DNA of 8,017 nucleotides from Actinomycetes bacterium (GTDB taxonomy: Bacteria > Actinomycetota > Acidimicrobiia > Acidimicrobiales > RAAP-2). Made by a program: the position numbers and the translations under genes. Below the pieces are notes generated by a model. It was not told the origin of the DNA. It was given only the letters and a program-made list of their open reading frames with translations, and ran no database searches. Positions within the stretch are counted from its first letter, which is position 1. The number at the start of each line of letters is the position of its first letter. The stretch covers positions 1-8,017 of the forward strand of contig JAJYXS010000112.1 of assembly GCA_021801615.1 (NCBI GenBank). The letters are read 5' to 3'. Shown in pieces: positions 6,559 through 8,017 of this stretch.

Positions 6559-6594
6559 ATCATATTGCAAATCCAACCCGATCGTGGTTCGGGT
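6559..6594 (-). promoter_or_regulatory. Possible promoter and operator dyad of the membrane-protein gene
   Basis: TATGAT on the minus strand (6564-6559) is a good -10 match placed 11 bp before the ATG at 6547, which would give a very short or nearly leaderless 5' end. No good -35 is present at 16-18 bp. Instead ACCCGA (6576-6581) and TCGGGT (6589-6594) form a 6-bp dyad over that position, a layout compatible with an activator or repressor site. Confidence 0.3.
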
Positions 6595-6656
6595 ATCGTC
6601 GCCAGCGTACGATGGCCCGTGCGAATGCCGGCGGCTAGAACCTGGCTGGTCCTGGC

Positions 6657-6956
6657 CTCGGCATGGACTCCAGCACGGTAATCGCGTCAGCCGCCCAGCT
6701 TGAGCGACGCCTCATCGGCGAGCGGACCAAGGCTGCCCTGGCGGTGAAGCGGGCCGAGGGTGCCCGCCTCGGGCGCCAGTGTGTCGTCCCCGAAGCTGTG
6801 CTGGCCCGAATCCTCTCCCGTCATCGTGCTGGTGCCAGCTACTCGGCTATCGCCCGTGAGCCGAACGAAGACGGCGTAGCCACCACCTACGGTGGCCGTG
6901 CTTGGTACCCGAGCACCATCCGCAACCTGGTCCTCTCGCATGCGAATATTGCGTGA
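6657..6956 (+). pseudogene. Serine recombinase (resolvase/invertase) remnant
   Basis: About 100 residues (GMDSSTVIASAAQLERRLIGERT, then KAALAVKRAEGARLGR, then YSAIAREPNEDGVATTYGG and WYPSTIRNLV). These match the end of the catalytic domain, the long E helix and the C-terminal HTH of resolvase-type serine recombinases. The catalytic N-terminus with the active Ser and the Arg cluster is absent: an in-frame TAG sits at 6636-6638 and nothing recombinase-like precedes it. Between MDSST and VIASAAQ about seven residues usually present (such as a Gly-Arg-hydrophobic segment) also seem deleted. Pro replaces the usual Leu in AREPNEDG. The open frame from the ATG at 6663 could still encode a DNA-binding fragment, but these lesions suggest decay. 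It is on the opposite strand to the transposon. Confidence 0.75.
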
Positions 6957-6988
6957 GGACTAAGGCTTGTTGCCTCGTTACGCTCTGG

Positions 6989-7003
6989 CACGCTATTAGC
7001 GTG
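6989..7003. repeat. Perfect 6-bp dyad after the serine recombinase remnant
   Basis: CACGCT-ATT-AGCGTG, 33 bp after the stop of the recombinase remnant. No T tract follows, so it is not a classical intrinsic terminator; a recombination or operator site is possible but unsupported. Confidence 0.5.
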
Positions 7004-7236
7004 GGCTCGGTGCTGCGCTCAACTAACGCCGACTTTCGCATCCGGGGTGGGCACCCCCATCTCGCCGGTCCACGCTCCAAGCTGGTCCTGAGGACTGCCT
7101 CGTAGTCCAGCAATGTTCTGCCATGTGTCGCAGTCTTCCACTGAGGTATCGCCAGATCGTGGGGGTGGATCTCGCTGAGTGCTCGTCAGTATGAGGGCCG
7201 TACTGCGCTGCCTGCTTCGGGTGTGATCAATCCGAG

Positions 7237-7265
7237 ATGCCGGTAACTCCGGCATAGGAGCTCCT
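7237..7265. repeat. Hairpin plus palindrome upstream of the transposase
   Basis: ATGCCGG-TAACT-CCGGCAT (7237-7255) is a perfect 7-bp stem with a 5-nt loop, followed directly by the perfect 10-bp palindrome AGGAGCTCCT (7256-7265). They lie 51 bp before the transposase start, where an IS end or a structure blocking read-through transcription into the transposase would be expected. The IS terminus itself cannot be fixed because the other end is off the window. Confidence 0.6.
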
Positions 7266-7316
7266 GCTAGCTGGGAATGTGTGACCTCGTGGTGGGGACG
7301 TGCTGTGCTCGACACC

Positions 7317-8017
7317 ATGAGCCAGACGGCGAGATCGACCCGAGCGATGGGCGCAGCGGCGCGTCCGGGCGGGGAGCTCTTCGCCTTCGCGTCGAGCCCG
7401 AAGCATCGCCGCTTCGAGGGGCTGCGTGCCTTCCTCTACGAGGGGGTCCCTGCAGCCGAGGCCGCCAGGCGTGTCGGCTGGTCGGTCGAGACGCTGCGCT
7501 CTGCGGTGCGCGACTTCCGGGCGGGAAAGACGGGGTTCTTCGCGCTGTCGCGTCCCGGGCCGGTGAGTGCTCCGGCCAAGGACGCGGCCCGCCACGCGAT
7601 CATCGAGCTTCGCCTGAAGGGTCTCTCGGCGCTCGAGATCTCCGAGGCGCTCGAGAGGACCGACACGCCGCTCACCCGGACCGGTGTCGCCGAGGTGCTG
7701 CGCGCGGAGGGCTTCCCGCGCCTTATGCCTCGGCCACATCCCTCGCGTTCAGGCGGCGGGCGCGAGGCCCTTCCCCGTGCCGGGGCGCTCGACTTCGAGG
7801 CGCTGGCGAGGCGCTTCGAGTCTCGAGTCGCTGGGCTGTTGCTCGCGATCCCCGAGCTCGTCGCTCTCGACCTGGAAGGCATCGTCGAGAAGGCCGGGTA
7901 TCCCTCGAGCGCGATGATCCCAGCGACGAGCTACGTGCTGTCGCTGCTCGCGCTCAAGCTGACGGGGACGCGCCGGGTCTCCCATGTCGACGACCTCGCC
8001 GCCGATCAGGGCGCGGG
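7317..8017 (+). CDS. IS transposase, N-terminal part (runs off right edge)
   Basis: 233 codons are visible and the frame is open at the edge. The opening (KHRRFEGLRAFLYEGVPAAEAARRVGWS, residues 29-56) is a helix-turn-helix, and GFFALSRPGPVSAPAKDAAR (73-92) plus LRLKGLSALEISEALE (98-113) form a second one. The segment AGYPSSAMIPATSYVLSLLALKLTGTRRVSHVDD (193-226) precedes the catalytic core. I recognise this order, with the second HTH after an 'FF-L-x-R-P-G-P' motif, from large actinobacterial DDE transposases, but I cannot assign the IS family by name with confidence. The catalytic residues lie beyond the window. The start is the ATG at 7317, with only a distant GGGGA upstream; the Met at residue 11 (7347) is an alternative. 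It is oriented away from the other elements. Confidence 0.85.
   Translation, partial: MSQTARSTRAMGAAARPGGELFAFASSPKHRRFEGLRAFLYEGVPAAEAARRVGWSVETLRSAVRDFRAGKTGFFALSRPGPVSAPAKDAARHAIIELRLKGLSALEISEALERTDTPLTRTGVAEVLRAEGFPRLMPRPHPSRSGGGREALPRAGALDFEALARRFESRVAGLLLAIPELVALDLEGIVEKAGYPSSAMIPATSYVLSLLALKLTGTRRVSHVDDLAADQGA

Larger units (their letters stand above)
6957..7316. other. 360-bp gap with no supportable gene
   Basis: No frame here gives a recognisable protein; one minus-strand frame (7318-7019) is open but has no domain-like pattern, no ribosome-binding site and skewed composition. What it holds is dyads: CACGCT/AGCGTG at 6989-7003, GGGGTG/CACCCC around 7045-7058, a perfect hairpin at 7237-7255 and a palindrome at 7256-7265. 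The right part should include the end of the IS whose transposase starts at 7317. Confidence 0.5.

Noticed and set aside
7019..7318. 99-codon minus-strand open frame
   Set aside because: No ribosome-binding site, no domain pattern, and it covers the hairpin region presumed to belong to an IS end.
1..8017. CRISPR array, tRNA or rRNA genes
   Set aside because: No regularly spaced direct repeats, cloverleaf arms or rRNA-like segments were seen on either strand.

Overview
This is a mobile-element graveyard from a high-GC bacterium. Almost every frame is open for long stretches, as expected at high GC. The ABC-F protein, the DUF6262-type TnpC and the right-edge transposase all resemble actinobacterial (Actinomycetota) families as I know them. 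That placement is from memory of family sequences, so it is likely but not proven. No rRNA, tRNA, CRISPR array or replication origin was seen.

Layout, left to right. (1) 1-704, minus strand: the second half of an ABC-F ATPase (ribosome-protection/antibiotic-resistance type). It runs off the left edge and is cut at its 5' side by an ISL3-family insertion sequence. (2) 705-1595, minus: the C-terminal two thirds of an ISL3 transposase, with one IS end kept (705-726) and the N-terminal third missing. (3) 1596-6056, minus: a compact Tn554-type transposon made of three overlapping genes, tnpA (377 aa tyrosine recombinase), tnpB (862 aa tyrosine recombinase with an unusual Cys-rich N-terminal extension) and tnpC (182 aa HTH/coiled-coil protein). 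Its two ends carry matching motifs in inverted orientation. There is no cargo gene between them. (4) 6155-6547, minus: a small single-pass membrane protein of unknown function. (5) 6657-6956, plus: the C-terminal remnant of a serine recombinase. (6) 6957-7316: no supportable gene, but several clean inverted repeats. (7) 7317-8017, plus: the N-terminal part of a large actinobacterial-type IS transposase running off the right edge, preceded by a strong hairpin and a palindrome.

How the parts relate. tnpA, tnpB and tnpC form one tightly coupled operon: a 4-bp ATGA overlap, then an 11-bp overlap with an internal AGGAGG ribosome-binding site. In the known family (Tn554) the three proteins act together in site-specific transposition. 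The ISL3 reading frame begins exactly where the transposon's terminal CCAGAAAA motif ends, so the transposon end forms the breakpoint of the IS. However, the missing ISL3 N-terminus is not found at the other transposon end. The arrangement is therefore not a simple insertion into an intact IS; a deletion or rearrangement, or one-sided flank exchange, has to be invoked. The nested order implied is ABC-F gene, then ISL3 into it, then the Tn554-like unit into ISL3.

Most noteworthy are the transposon ends that can be defined by eye, the three CxxC-type clusters at the TnpB N-terminus, the long acidic/Ala-rich insertion in the ISL3 transposase, and the unknown membrane protein beside the left transposon end.
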